Source: Thermogemmatispora carboxidivorans (lineage in GTDB: Bacteria; Chloroflexota; Ktedonobacteria; Ktedonobacterales; Ktedonobacteraceae). From it: a DNA stretch of 64,000 nucleotides. Where the stretch lies: NCBI RefSeq assembly GCF_000702505.1, contig NZ_JNIM01000001.1:2976001-3040000 (forward strand), written 5' to 3'. A program made the translations under genes and the position numbers. Shown here in pieces: positions 42,119 through 51,802 of this stretch. Every line of letters begins with the position of its first letter. Positions within the stretch are counted from its first letter, which is position 1. Below the pieces are notes generated by a model. The model did no database searches. It was not told the origin of the DNA and saw nothing but the letters and a program-made list of their open reading frames with translations.

Positions 42119-43909
42119 TCAGGCAAGCCGATAGCGCTGCTCGGCCAGACGGTAGAGGCGCTTCCAGATCAGGCGATTGAGCAGGACCACCGCCGCTGCC
42201 ATCAAGAGAGTGCCCGCCAGCAACACAGAGTAATTACCAGCAGCGGCAGCCGCGGCAATTTCGGCCCCCAGGCCGAATGTCTGGAACGTTTCCCCGTGGA
42301 ACTGTACCAGCTCTGACACGATGCTGGCGTTCCAGGCGCCGCCGCTGGCTGTGATCAGTCCCGTGACCAGAAAGGGAAAAATGGCCGGCAGGATGAGCGT
42401 GCGCCAGCGGCGCCAGCCCTTCACCTCGAAGAGGGCTGCGGCCTCCAGTAGATCACGAGGGATAGCCATCGCGCCCGCGATGACGTTGAAGAGCACGTAC
42501 CACTGCGTTCCAAGCAGCATCAGCAGGATGGCGGCCAGGGAGAGGCTGCCCGGTAGAGCCAGCAGCACGGCTAGCAGGGCCGGAAAAAGGGCAGTGGCCG
42601 GAATGGAGGCCACAATCTGGACCAGGGCTTGCAGGCGGCGCGACCAGCGCGGCGAGAGGCCGATGGCGACTCCTACAGGCACTGTCCAGAGCACTCCGAT
42701 GGCCAGGGCCGCAAGCGTACGCAGCCAGGTGGCGCCTGTTGCCAGGAGCAACCGCCCCCAGGTGGCAGCGGGCACCTGCAGCAGCAACTGCCCGCCCTGC
42801 CAGAGCACCCAGCCCACCAGCAACCCCAGCAAGGTGAGCACCAGGCCCGTCATCCCACGCCTGACCCCCACCCGCATCCTGCGCTTCCATCCGGCTGTGG
42901 TGGTGGCTGGGATCTCCTGCATAGTCGGCAACGGCTGCAGCCGGTTGAGCACCATCGTGAACGCCTCCCAGAGCGGGCGCCCTAGCCGACGTCGCAGCCA
43001 GCGCAACACGGATGAGGCCCGTAGCAGCTCCAGCACAACCGAGCGCGGGGGGGCTACCTCGGCCTGCTCTTCCAGCTTGAAGCGCTCAGCCCAGGCTACG
43101 AGTGGGCGCCAGAGGCATACATCAAGCGCCACAATCAGGCCGATGAGGGTCAGCAGGCCGAGCGCCAGCGCTCCCAGATCGCCGCGATCAGCAGCGAGCT
43201 GCAAGTAGGAGCCAAGACCGGGCAAGCGGAACGATTGCGCTCCCAACGTGAACTGCTCAGCGGCCATCAGGAAGAACCAGCCGCCAGCCCAGCTCATCAG
43301 GCTGTTCCAGACCAGTCCGATCAAGGAGGCGGGCAGCTCCAGTGTAAGAAAGCGCTGCCAGGGGCGCAGGCGCAGTAGCCGACAAACCTCCGTGAGATCG
43401 CGAGGGAGCGTTAATACTGAATGATAAAAGCTAAAAGTCATGTTCCAGACCTGGCTGGTGAAGATGAGCAAGATGCTGGCCAGTTCCAGCCCCAGGTTGC
43501 TATGGGGGAAGGCCGCCACCAGAGCCAGTACGGCTGCTGGCAGAAAGGAGAGGATCGGAATGCTCTGCAGTACATCGAGGAGAGGAATGAGCACGCGCTC
43601 AGCCTGACGGTGAGTGGCAGCCACGTGGCCATAGAGCAGGGTGAAGAGTAATGCCAGCCCATAGGCTAGCAGCATCCGCAGCAGGGAATAGCCGGCGTAG
43701 AGCGGCAGCGCCAGCGGTGAGAGCGAGAGCGTCACCACTGGCGTCAAGGGAGCACTCCAGCGAGCAGCAGCCAGCACCAGCAGAGCGCACACGATGAGCA
43801 GAAAGCTGCCGCCCCCGATGACATCGAACAGCCAGGACCAGCGGCGGCGTCCAGGCTGACGGCGCATTGGTTGCTGCAGCAGCGGTTGTGTCGAGAGGAT
43901 GCGAGCCAT
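42119..43909 (-). CDS. ABC transporter permease, two fused domains
   Basis: A 596-residue membrane protein made of two BPD_transp_1-like halves joined by a long linker (about residues 265-330). Each half has five to six helices and an EAA-type coupling loop (LTEVCRLLRLRPWQRFLTLELPA and LLEAAALFEVKGWRRWRTLILPA). The fused permease and its ATPase form a complete transporter core of the nitrate/sulfonate class; the substrate is unknown. ATG at 43909 follows AGGAGAG. The next upstream gene is almost 1 kb away. Confidence 0.85.
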   Translation of the reverse strand: MARILSTQPLLQQPMRRQPGRRRWSWLFDVIGGGSFLLIVCALLVLAAARWSAPLTPVVTLSLSPLALPLYAGYSLLRMLLAYGLALLFTLLYGHVAATHRQAERVLIPLLDVLQSIPILSFLPAAVLALVAAFPHSNLGLELASILLIFTSQVWNMTFSFYHSVLTLPRDLTEVCRLLRLRPWQRFLTLELPASLIGLVWNSLMSWAGGWFFLMAAEQFTLGAQSFRLPGLGSYLQLAADRGDLGALALGLLTLIGLIVALDVCLWRPLVAWAERFKLEEQAEVAPPRSVVLELLRASSVLRWLRRRLGRPLWEAFTMVLNRLQPLPTMQEIPATTTAGWKRRMRVGVRRGMTGLVLTLLGLLVGWVLWQGGQLLLQVPAATWGRLLLATGATWLRTLAALAIGVLWTVPVGVAIGLSPRWSRRLQALVQIVASIPATALFPALLAVLLALPGSLSLAAILLMLLGTQWYVLFNVIAGAMAIPRDLLEAAALFEVKGWRRWRTLILPAIFPFLVTGLITASGGAWNASIVSELVQFHGETFQTFGLGAEIAAAAAAGNYSVLLAGTLLMAAAVVLLNRLIWKRLYRLAEQRYRLA

Positions 43910-44879
43910 CACGTCTCTCCTGGGTGGGTAAGAATAGGACCCCAGGGAGGAAGGCTCAACCAGAGCTGGACCCGGCGCCATGAGCACAGTTGTGGCGGAG
44001 CGACAGCTCGGCACGCCGTCACTGCAGGACAGGCTGCCGTGGGGGCTAGAGGGCACGGGATGAGGCAGAGTCCAAGATTCTCTCCTCTAGCCCAAACAGG
44101 AACTGGCGCGCACGAGATTGCCATTAGGCCTCCTACAAAGGCCCAAACCAACGCGCCAGCGCGCCGGGAGCAGCCGCATTAATTACGGGTGGGCACAAGC
44201 AGGCTCGTTGGATGCCTCATCCTCGGAAAGGAGGACTGGGCAGCGTCCCCTCTACTCGCAGACGACTCTGGACCGTGAGGGAAAGTGACTACCTGGCTGA
44301 CCCACCCCGATGGACAGGGTTGAGACAAGGGTGGCGAAGGCAGGGAAGGGGGCGAAGGGGCGGAAGCGAGGAATGAGGAGTGATGAGGGGCAGCCACTGC
44401 ATATCATGGAAGATCGGGTTCACGTGCCGATCACCTTCGGGTTGCCCTCACCTCCCTCGTCCGGCCCTCCCATGTCCAGCTCACCAGCACCACCTTGCTC
44501 ATGGTCAGGGAACGTTGCGGCGGCTCTGAGCAACGACTAGCCGGGTCCATAGGTTTGATGATCCTCCCTGGGTCTCAATTGCACTGCCGCCCACACCTTC
44601 GACGTCGCCCCGGCTGAGGTCTTGACTTCGTCCAGGGCCACTCAGTGTTGTGGTCGGTCAGCACCTGTCAGTGAGATCAGTCGTCATCTCAGTAGAGGAT
44701 TGTATACCTGCCACTGATGAACCGTCAAGAGCAAGAGATGAACAGCTGCTCGCTCGCTGAGCGAACCCGCGTCATGGGCAGATTCTGCCGGATGATGCCC
44801 GGTAGCTAGATTTTCATAGTAGTATTATGATACCGTTTCAGGCAATACCGATGAAGAGCAAAGTGGGAGGAGTATCATC
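43910..44879. other. intergenic region of about 970 bases, no gene recognised
   Basis: It should hold the leader of the ABC operon (minus) and the promoter of the MFS gene (plus). Reading both strands gave no protein frame with support, no tRNA and no riboswitch that could be named. A GGAGGAG site near 44868 belongs to the MFS gene. Confidence 0.4.
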
Positions 44880-46193
44880 ATGTCTCAAGCAGGAGACCAG
44901 GAGAACAACGAAGCACATCCGACAGAAGAGGGGAAAGAGCTGGCGCGGGATCGCTGGCTGACTCCTGGCGTGTGGGGAATCGGCCTGGCCAGCTTCCTGG
45001 CAGACCTGGGGCATGAAGTGCCGACAGCTCTGTTTGCCAGCCTGATCGTGGGCCTGCTGGGAGGATCGGCAGCGATCCTTGGTCTGCTAGAGGGACTGGC
45101 CGATGGCCTGGCAGGGGTGGCCCGTCTCGGAGGCGGCTTGCTTGCGGATGAGCCTGGAAGACGTCGCCGCATTGCGGTTGGAGGCTATGCCTCAACGGCG
45201 ATCTGTGCCGCCCTCATTGGAGCTGCGTGGGCAGTCTGGCAAGTCGCGCTGCTCCGCATAGGGGCCTGGGTGGCGCGCGGCCTGCGTGTGCCCGCTCGGA
45301 ATGCGCTCCTGGCTGATCTGGTCCCAGAGAACAGGTATGGGCGCGCCTATGGCTTCGAGCGGATGATGGATAATCTGGGCGCCATTGGCGGGCCGTTGCT
45401 GGCCCTGGGATTGGTGGCGATTGTCGGCATTCGTCCTGCAATCCTCTTATCTGTGATTCCTGGCCTGCTTGCCGCGCTCTCTATCCTGTTTGCTCTCCGC
45501 TTCCTCCCGCCGGTCACACGCTTCGAACGAGTGCCGTTCTCCCTCAACATCCGCCCCCTCCTGGAGAAGCGCCTCCGTCTCAGACAGGTGCTGCTGGGGG
45601 TTGGCCTCTTTGAGGCGAGCAACGTCGCGGCCCCGCTCCTGATCTTGCAGGCGACGCAGCTCCTGACGCCAGGTCTCGGGCTGCAAGCGGCCACACAGGT
45701 CGGGCTCGTCTTGTACCTGGGATACAATGTCACCGCCTCCCTGGCATCGCTGCCTGCCGGGCGCCTGAGTGATCGCTGGGGGCCGTTGGCGGTCCTGATG
45801 GCGGGCACCGCCTGCTTTGCCCTGGCTTTTCTGTGCTTTGCCGGCAGCCAGGCCAGCGTCTGGCTCCTGGTGCCGGCCTTTCTCCTGGCAGGTCTGGCCA
45901 TCGGTGGAGTCGAGACCAGCGAGCATGCGGCAATCGCTACGCTCGCTCCTCCGGAGCGGCGTGGCTCGGCCTTTGGCCTCCTGGCTGCTATTCAGAGCTT
46001 TGGTAATATTCTGGCCTCTAGTTGCGCAGGACTCCTCTGAAGCATCTTTTCACCATTCGTAGCGTTCACCTACCTGGCGATGCTCTCTGCCCTGGCCACG
46101 CTCGCACTGTTGTGGTCTGCGCGCCTCTTCACCCAGGCCGAGGCCTTGCCTGGCGCTGGGGAGCGCCAGACACAAGGGCCACAGCGCCCATAA
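44880..46193 (+). pseudogene. MFS transporter interrupted by one in-frame TGA
   Basis: Residues 1-386 form a major-facilitator protein with the usual RxGRR-like loop (LADEPGRRRR), GLRVPARNALLADLVP and GRLSDRW. The frame hits TGA at 46038-46040 in the eleventh helix, after SCAGLL. Beyond it the same frame continues with clear membrane-protein sequence (SIFSPFVAFTYLAMLSALAT, then LALLWSARLF) to a TAA at 46191. A single TGG-to-TGA change explains it. Full length would be 437 residues. The substrate is unknown; its position beside arsC and an aquaporin allows a role in arsenic export, but this is only context. Confidence 0.75.
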
Positions 46194-46265
46194 GGGGGCC
46201 TCTGCCGGCACTGCGCTCTTCAGCGAGCCTGGCCCATGTCTTGACTCGCTCGGACACCTGCTCTG

Positions 46266-47018
46266 CTACTCCTGGGTACCAGGGAATGACGAAGGTATCC
46301 ACCTGGCGTGGCAGTCTTCGGGGGAGTGGAAGGAAGATCTTGGGCGGGAAGGAGCGCGAAGCCATTGGTAGAGGCCAGCACCGAGACAGGCACCCAGCAG
46401 AGGGCCAAGCCAATAGACCCAGTGATCTTGCCAGGCGCCAGTCAGCAGTGCTGGACCGAACGAGCGCGCAGGATTCATCGAGGCGCCGCTGATCGGCCCG
46501 CCCCAGAGTGCATCCAAGGCTACAGCAGCCCCGATCGCCAGCGCTGCGGTCTGACCGACAGCCCGGGTATCAGTGGCAACAGCCATGATAACGAACATGA
46601 GGACTGCCGAGAGCAGCACTTCCATGCCCAGAGCCTGCCAGGGACTCCCATGGGGAACGGTGGCACCGAGCTGGGCAGCGGTTCCTACGAGCAGACGTAA
46701 GATCGCGGCGCCACCACTGGCTCCCACGAGCTGGGCGCCGACATAGCAGGGAACCTCACGCCAGGGGAAATGCCGCGTGAGAGCGAAGGCCACCGTCACC
46801 GCAGGATTAAAGTGAGCTCCAGAGAGGTGTCCACAGGCAGCGATCAGGACAAAGATGACCAGGCCGAAGGCGAGGGCCACTCCCAGATGGGTGAGAGCTC
46901 GCGTCTGAGCCTCAACCACGATTGAGCCGCATCCTGCCATCACCACGATCGCCGTCCCCAGCAGCTCGGCTCCTGCACGACGCAGTAGTCCTGGTCGCTG
47001 TTTCTTCGACTCGCTCAT
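46266..47018 (-). CDS. aquaporin / glycerol-facilitator family channel
   Basis: A 250-residue MIP-family channel with six helices and both NPA boxes (HFNPAVTVAFA and MNPARSFGPALL). The start overlaps the arsC stop (ATGA), so the two genes are translationally coupled. In some bacteria a channel of this family (AqpS) replaces the arsenite pump: ArsC reduces arsenate and the arsenite leaves through the channel. The operon layout here supports that role, though pore residues were not analysed for selectivity. The tail past residue 230 is polar and poorly conserved. Confidence 0.85.
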   Translation of the reverse strand: MSESKKQRPGLLRRAGAELLGTAIVVMAGCGSIVVEAQTRALTHLGVALAFGLVIFVLIAACGHLSGAHFNPAVTVAFALTRHFPWREVPCYVGAQLVGASGGAAILRLLVGTAAQLGATVPHGSPWQALGMEVLLSAVLMFVIMAVATDTRAVGQTAALAIGAAVALDALWGGPISGASMNPARSFGPALLTGAWQDHWVYWLGPLLGACLGAGLYQWLRAPSRPRSSFHSPEDCHARWIPSSFPGTQE

Positions 47019-47452
47019 ACAGTAGCTGCTCCCCCCAGGTGTTCTTGGGCCAGCCACTCGCGAATGCGCTGCTCCAGGCCATCACGCACAGCCCGGAAGG
47101 CCGCGAGCTGCTCCTCCTCACTGCCCGTAACTGCCGCTGGATCGGGAAAGCCCCAATGCAGTCGCTGCGCCTTGCCAGGGAAAATCGGGCACTGCTCTGC
47201 TGCCTGGTCACACACGGTGATCACCACATCAAACGATTGTCCGCGGAACTCATCGACAGACTTGGCTCGCTGGGCACTGATATCGATCCCACGTTCGGCC
47301 ATGACGCGCTGCGCCAGAGGGTGGACCCGAGAAGGGGCAATCCCAGCACTGGCAACCTCGAGCTGATCCCCTGCCAGAGTCCGTAGCAGTCCCTCGGCCA
47401 TCTGAGACCGGGCGGAATTCGCTGTGCAGAGAACAAGTACACGCTTACCCAT
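47015..47452 (-). CDS. arsC: arsenate reductase, thioredoxin-coupled
   Basis: A 145-residue low-molecular-weight-phosphatase-fold ArsC. The catalytic loop CTANSARSQ (Cys9 and Arg of CX5R) and the redox pair Cys81/Cys88 (ITVCDQAAEQC) match the three-Cys relay of the Bacillus/Staphylococcus enzyme, as does the WGFPDPA segment. It reduces arsenate to arsenite. ATG at 47452 directly precedes the conserved KRVLVLC strand; upstream in-frame residues are not conserved. First gene of an operon with the aquaporin channel, divergent from the pst genes. Confidence 0.9.
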   Translation of the reverse strand: MGKRVLVLCTANSARSQMAEGLLRTLAGDQLEVASAGIAPSRVHPLAQRVMAERGIDISAQRAKSVDEFRGQSFDVVITVCDQAAEQCPIFPGKAQRLHWGFPDPAAVTGSEEEQLAAFRAVRDGLEQRIREWLAQEHLGGAATV

Positions 47453-47598
47453 CGTCGCTCCTGACTTCCTTTCGGTTTGGGGGCCTGATGCTCCCAGATT
47501 CCTACAAATGAGATTGAGGCAATTTCCTTTGTAGAGTATAGGCCCTGCGCAAGGGAAAAACAAGGGATAGGTAACAAGGAGGGAGTTCGCACCGTTAT

Positions 47599-47615
47599 TT
47601 AACATCCTCTTAACA
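47599..47615 (+). promoter_or_regulatory. PhoP-like box TTAACA-N5-TTAACA
   Basis: Two direct TTAACA repeats spaced by five bases match the PhoP box consensus known from Bacillus. It lies about 190 bases before pstS, in the 349-base gap shared with the divergent arsC operon, which holds no other gene. Confidence 0.55.
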
Positions 47616-47801
47616 AGAGAGGCGTGCTCAGGTGATCATCTGTTCCAGAAGACTTTACCAATCCTTTGGGCAGAGTTAACTCCTACTCCTTACAGTTGAG
47701 ATGAGGCCAGGCGGGGCAAGCTCATCGCCCTGCCCGGCAGGACGGCGTGTCGGTTTCGTTGTGGCCAGAGAGACGACGCGATCAAAGGAGGAGTATCAGT
47801 C

Positions 47802-48926
47802 ATGGAAGGTAGCATAGGCCGCGCCTTTCGTCTAAAACACAGAAAAATCCTATGGCTATTTGCTCTCTTGCTGCTCTCACTAGTCCTGGAAGCATGCGGC
47901 AGTCCTTCGGCAGGGAACCAGAGTTCAGGCACCTGTCCCTCTGTCAGCATGCTGACGGGAGCAGGGTCAACCTTTGACTTTCCTCTCTTCTCAAAGATGT
48001 TTACCGAATATGCGAAAATCGGCTGTCATGTGCAGGTCAACTATCAATCGGTCGGTAGCGGTGCTGGGAAAACCCAGTTTCTGCAACAGACTGTCGACTT
48101 CGGAGCTTCTGACGGCCCAATGACAGACGAGGAAATGGCCAAAAGCCAGAATGGTCCCATTCTGCATATCCCTGTCACGATTGGGGCGGAGGCCATTTCC
48201 TATAACCTGGCCAGTGTGCCTGAGGCACAACATGTTCGCTTTACTGGTCCCTTGCTGGCAGATATCTATCTAGGGAAGATCACCTACTGGGATGATCCGG
48301 CGCTCAAGCAGCTCAATCCGGATCTCTCTTTGCCTCATCAGGCGATTACGGTGGTCCATCGCTCTGACGGAAGTGGGACGACCGCGATTTTCACAAAGTA
48401 TCTTGCGACAGTCAGCGAAGCCTGGGCTAACCAGGTGGGAGCGGGTTCAACTGTCAATTGGCCGGTGGGCGTAGGGGGCAAAGGGAATGAAGGAGTTGCA
48501 GCAGCGGTGCGCACGACCGCGGGAGCCATTGGCTATAATGAGCTGGCCTATGTCCTGAAGAACAATATGCAGTATGGCATGGTCCAGAACCGCGATGGGG
48601 TCTTCACGCTGCCCTCGCTTGAGACGGCCAAAGCTGATGCTGCCAATGCGACGAATATCCCTGCAGATCTTCGCTTCTACATTGTGAATGAGCCAGGGAA
48701 AGACTCCTATCCGATTACTGGCTACTCCTGGGCCCTGGTCTATCAAAATCAGCGTGATCCCGCCCGGGGAGAGGCACTAGCCAATCTGCTCTGGTGGATG
48801 GTCCACGATGGTCAGCGCTATGCGCCTGATCTGGCATATGTGCCGCTGCCAGACGCGATCGTGCAGCGGGACGAGGCTCAGATCAGAAAGATGCGCTGTG
48901 GTGATCAGGGCTGCTATCACGGCTAA
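47802..48926 (+). CDS. pstS: phosphate ABC transporter substrate-binding lipoprotein
   Basis: A 374-residue PstS. The signal peptide ends in a lipobox (LVLEACGS, Cys32). The mature part shows LTGAGSTFDFPLFSKMF, VNYQSVGSGAGKTQF (phosphate-binding serine loop), FGASDGPMTDEEM and VHRSDGSGTTAIFTKYL. It captures phosphate outside the membrane and passes it to PstCA. A conserved Asp and Arg segment and the C-terminal YAPDLAYVPLP complete the fold. RBS AAGGAGGAG precedes the ATG. First of three pst genes. Confidence 0.9.
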   Translation: MEGSIGRAFRLKHRKILWLFALLLLSLVLEACGSPSAGNQSSGTCPSVSMLTGAGSTFDFPLFSKMFTEYAKIGCHVQVNYQSVGSGAGKTQFLQQTVDFGASDGPMTDEEMAKSQNGPILHIPVTIGAEAISYNLASVPEAQHVRFTGPLLADIYLGKITYWDDPALKQLNPDLSLPHQAITVVHRSDGSGTTAIFTKYLATVSEAWANQVGAGSTVNWPVGVGGKGNEGVAAAVRTTAGAIGYNELAYVLKNNMQYGMVQNRDGVFTLPSLETAKADAANATNIPADLRFYIVNEPGKDSYPITGYSWALVYQNQRDPARGEALANLLWWMVHDGQRYAPDLAYVPLPDAIVQRDEAQIRKMRCGDQGCYHG

Positions 48927-49074
48927 CAAGATCAATCCTGGTGGAGAGGCAGAGGGTGCCCTTTCTCATGCTGCCTCTGGGCGTTTCCTTCCCCTCCTCA
49001 CCCACGGCGGCAGGAACTGGCGCTTGCTGCCTCTCTGCTCTCTGCAAGTTTATCAGAGCTGTTTGGAGAAAGCG

Positions 49075-50070
49075 ATGCTCCTTCACTCTTCCCGCACAGG
49101 CAGCAAATGGCAAGAGCTGCAGAGCCGCCTTCGCAAGGCGTATCGTCTGGGGCGCAGGTACCCAGGGGACAGTTTCTTCCGGGGAATAGTGCTCCTGGCT
49201 GGGCTGGCTGTCCTGGTCATTGTCGGAGGTCTGATCCTGGTGCTGGTCAGCAACTCCTGGCCGACGATTAGCACCTTTGGCTGGCGCTTTCTGGTAAATG
49301 AGGCCTTCGACCCCATTCATCAGAGCTATGGGGTGCGCCCTGCCATCTTCGGCACGGTGGTGACATCGACCCTGGCTCTGGCGCTGGCTCTCCCGCTAGG
49401 GATCGGCGCGGCCATCTATCTGGCCGAATTCTGCCCCCGCCAGCTGCAAGTGGTGTTGACTTTTCTGGTGGATAGCCTGGCTGCCATCCCAAGCGTGGTT
49501 TTGGGTCTCTGGGGCTTCCTCACCTTTGCCCCGTGGCTGCAGCAAAATGGGGAGCCGTGGCTGCAGCAGCATCTGGGATGGCTCCCCTTCTTCCAGGGCT
49601 CCCCTCATGGCCTGGGACTGCTGGCGGCAATCTGCATCTTGATGGTCATGATTCTGCCCATTCTGATTTCTCTCGGGCGGGAAGTGTTGGAGACAGTCCC
49701 GCGAGAACAACGAGAGGCGCTGCTGGCGCTGGGTGCTACAGACTGGGAAGTCATTCGCCATGCCGTGCTGCCCGCGGCGCGCTCTGGCCTGGCCGGCGCT
49801 GCCATGCTGGCGCTGGGGCGCGCACTCGGCGAGACGATTGCCGTGACACTTGTCATTGGGAATCAGGCGGCTCCCCCCAGCCTCAGCCTTTTTCAGACAG
49901 GCTATACCTTGCCCAGCATCATCGCGAACCAGTTCGGAGAGGCGACTCCCGGCCTGTTTCTCTCCGCTGTTCTTGAAGCAGGCTGCCTGCTTCTGCTGAT
50001 CACGTTGCTGACCAATATCCTGGCTCGGCTCCTGATTACTCGGCTGACCCGGGGCATTCCCAGGACGTGA
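49075..50070 (+). CDS. pstC: phosphate ABC transporter permease PstC
   Basis: A 331-residue permease with six to seven helices. It has the N-terminal GIVLLAGLAVLVIVGGLILVL, the loop YGVRPAIFGTVVTSTLALAL, YLAEFCPRQ, DSLAAIPSVVLGLWGFL and the coupling motif EALLALGATDWEVIRHAVLPAA followed by RALGETIAVTLVIGN. ATG at 49075 is supported by TGGAGA upstream; a longer frame overlaps pstS and lacks conservation. Ends next to pstA. Confidence 0.9.
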   Translation: MLLHSSRTGSKWQELQSRLRKAYRLGRRYPGDSFFRGIVLLAGLAVLVIVGGLILVLVSNSWPTISTFGWRFLVNEAFDPIHQSYGVRPAIFGTVVTSTLALALALPLGIGAAIYLAEFCPRQLQVVLTFLVDSLAAIPSVVLGLWGFLTFAPWLQQNGEPWLQQHLGWLPFFQGSPHGLGLLAAICILMVMILPILISLGREVLETVPREQREALLALGATDWEVIRHAVLPAARSGLAGAAMLALGRALGETIAVTLVIGNQAAPPSLSLFQTGYTLPSIIANQFGEATPGLFLSAVLEAGCLLLLITLLTNILARLLITRLTRGIPRT

Positions 50071-50078
50071 GGAGTGTG

Positions 50079-50987
50079 ATGATCAAGATGAAAGGCAGGA
50101 ACACAAGCAAGAGCATGCGCATGCCCTTTCTCCAAAGGGATTCAGGGCGTGCTCTGATACGACGAGGATTCTCAGTCCTGTTTCGTTGCCTGTGCATGAT
50201 CGTTGCTATTTCAATCACAGTTTTTATACTCTATCTCATCTTATATGTGGTTCATGAAGGATTGCCTTTCTTAAACCTGGATTTCTTTACCCAGCCACCC
50301 ACAGCGCTGGGGGACCCAGGGGGTGGAGTGGTAACGGCGGTTATCGGCTCCTTGCTCATTGTCGGCACTGCGACCCTGATAGGAGCTCCGCTCGGACTAC
50401 TGACCGGGATCTACCTGGCGGAGTTTGGCAACGGGAGCCTGGCTATGGTGATTCGTTTCCTGGTGGATTCGCTCGCAGGTTTGCCGACGATTATTGTCGG
50501 TCTCTTCGTTTGGGTCCTGGTTGTGGTCCCAGCTCACTCCTTCTCGGGGCTGGCCGGGGCACTGGCGCTAGCGATCATCATGATCCCCCTAATGACGCGG
50601 ACGACCGAAGAAGTCATTCGGCTGGTCCCTACTGAGCTCCGTCACGCTTCAGCGGCGCTTGGAGCCACGCCGACGCAGACCATGCTACGGGTCATTCTCC
50701 CTGCTGCTCGGAATGGCCTCCTGACCGGCCTCTTTCTGGCAATTGCCCGGGTAGCAGGGGAGACTGCTCCTCTGCTGATGACCGCCATTGGCAGCCCATT
50801 TCTGAACACGAACCTGGCGCTGCCAATGGATGCCTTGCCGCTCCGCATCTTCACCTTTACCCTGAGTCCTTATGCGTATCAGATCCATCAAGCCTATGCT
50901 GGTTCGCTGGTGCTCCTGGGGCTGGTGATCCTGGCTTCGCTTCTGATTCGCTGGGTCCTGCGCCGGACCTTGCCAGGCCAGCTCTGA
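50079..50987 (+). CDS. pstA: phosphate ABC transporter permease PstA
   Basis: A 302-residue permease: GGGVVTAVIGSLLIVGTATL, APLGLLTGIYLAEFGNG, DSLAGLPTIIVGLFVWVL, the coupling loop ELRHASAALGATPTQTMLRV and ARVAGETAPLLMTAIGS are all typical PstA. The ATG at 50079 follows GAGGAG; a GTG at 50067 would add four residues and overlap pstC. No pstB (ATPase) or phoU gene follows within the window, which is unusual, so the ATPase must be encoded elsewhere. Confidence 0.9.
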   Translation: MIKMKGRNTSKSMRMPFLQRDSGRALIRRGFSVLFRCLCMIVAISITVFILYLILYVVHEGLPFLNLDFFTQPPTALGDPGGGVVTAVIGSLLIVGTATLIGAPLGLLTGIYLAEFGNGSLAMVIRFLVDSLAGLPTIIVGLFVWVLVVVPAHSFSGLAGALALAIIMIPLMTRTTEEVIRLVPTELRHASAALGATPTQTMLRVILPAARNGLLTGLFLAIARVAGETAPLLMTAIGSPFLNTNLALPMDALPLRIFTFTLSPYAYQIHQAYAGSLVLLGLVILASLLIRWVLRRTLPGQL

Positions 50988-51256
50988 AGAGGCCGCTGGC
51001 TAAGGGTCTGCAAAGAGCTGGTCATCAACCAGCAGCCTCCTTCTGAAGAGAGACTCAGAAAGGGACTCTCTCTCGTGCACCTGCCTGGGCTTCCTCCTCC
51101 CTGCAAGCTCGCTGCCGGTGGGGCTGGGTAATCTCGCGAACTCCTCCATCGGTGAGCGTTTCGGCCTTTCCCTGCAAGGGCCGGATCTATGGCTTCGGCC
51201 AGGACAGGGCACCGCTCTGCCCTGCTGCTCTTCTCTTCTGACCAAGGAGAGGCCTA

Positions 51257-51460
51257 TTACGACCATTCTCCTTGCAAGAGAGACCCCTTCTGTTGCAGCT
51301 CATGCCAGGCACGTTGCACGCGCCGCACGCTTTCATAGGAGACGCCGAACTGCGCTGCGACTTGGCGCAGGGAGACTCCTTGCTTGAGGAGGGCCAGCGC
51401 CTGGGGCCACTCGGAGAGAGGGATAAGGGGATGCCAGCGTCTGCTGGTAAGGTTCCCCAC
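51257..51460 (-). CDS. small helix-turn-helix protein
   Basis: A 67-residue protein consisting almost only of a Trp-flanked HTH of resolvase/transposase type (WPQALALLKQGVSLRQVAAQ, then FGVSYESVRRVQRAW). The GTG at 51460 has AGGAG ten bases upstream and lies after a strong minus-strand terminator, which argues against longer starts. It might be a relic of a transposase or a small regulator of the adjacent minus-strand gene run. Confidence 0.55.
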   Translation of the reverse strand: MGNLTSRRWHPLIPLSEWPQALALLKQGVSLRQVAAQFGVSYESVRRVQRAWHELQQKGSLLQGEWS

Positions 51461-51590
51461 CTGATCAGTCCTCTCCTGTGACTGCTGCTTTCTCTTCTGA
51501 TCGTGCCATGCCGGTTTCTGTCTTCCCAGGATCAGTTGCTTCCTGTCGTTGCTGGTCCGGTCCACCAGCGAACAGGTCGCCTCCCAAAAA

Positions 51591-51632
51591 TAAAAAAAAG
51601 CCTCGACTCCTACAGCAGGAGAGGAGGAGAGG
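51591..51632 (-). terminator. intrinsic terminator ending the long minus-strand gene run
   Basis: On the minus strand GCCTC and GAGGC arms with an inner CTCCT/AGGAG stem are followed by TTTTTTTTATTTTT. It lies about 170 bases after the stop of the gene at 51803. Confidence 0.7.
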
Positions 51633-51802
51633 CGGCTGGACAGGGAAGCTGGCCTCCGTCGCCACACCACAGGTCGCCTCCCTGTCTCTGACCGCTTCGT
51701 CATCACGGTAGTTGGACTAGGCCACTGGGCTTTTCCTTCTCCCTGGACAGCCGTGCTCTGAGCAACTCGACTCGACCGCAATCGGTCCTGCTCTCCCCCA
51801 CC

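Noticed and set aside
43910-44879. Riboswitch before the ABC transporter genes
   Set aside because: I looked for guanidine, cobalamin and similar signatures on the minus strand and could not match any with confidence.
46038-46040. Selenocysteine at the in-frame TGA of the MFS gene
   Set aside because: The position sits in a membrane helix where Trp fits, and no SECIS-like structure was apparent; a nonsense change or sequencing error is simpler.
51257-51781. Long version of the small HTH protein from 51781
   Set aside because: It would read through a strong minus-strand terminator and the upstream residues show no motif; the GTG at 51460 with AGGAG is better.
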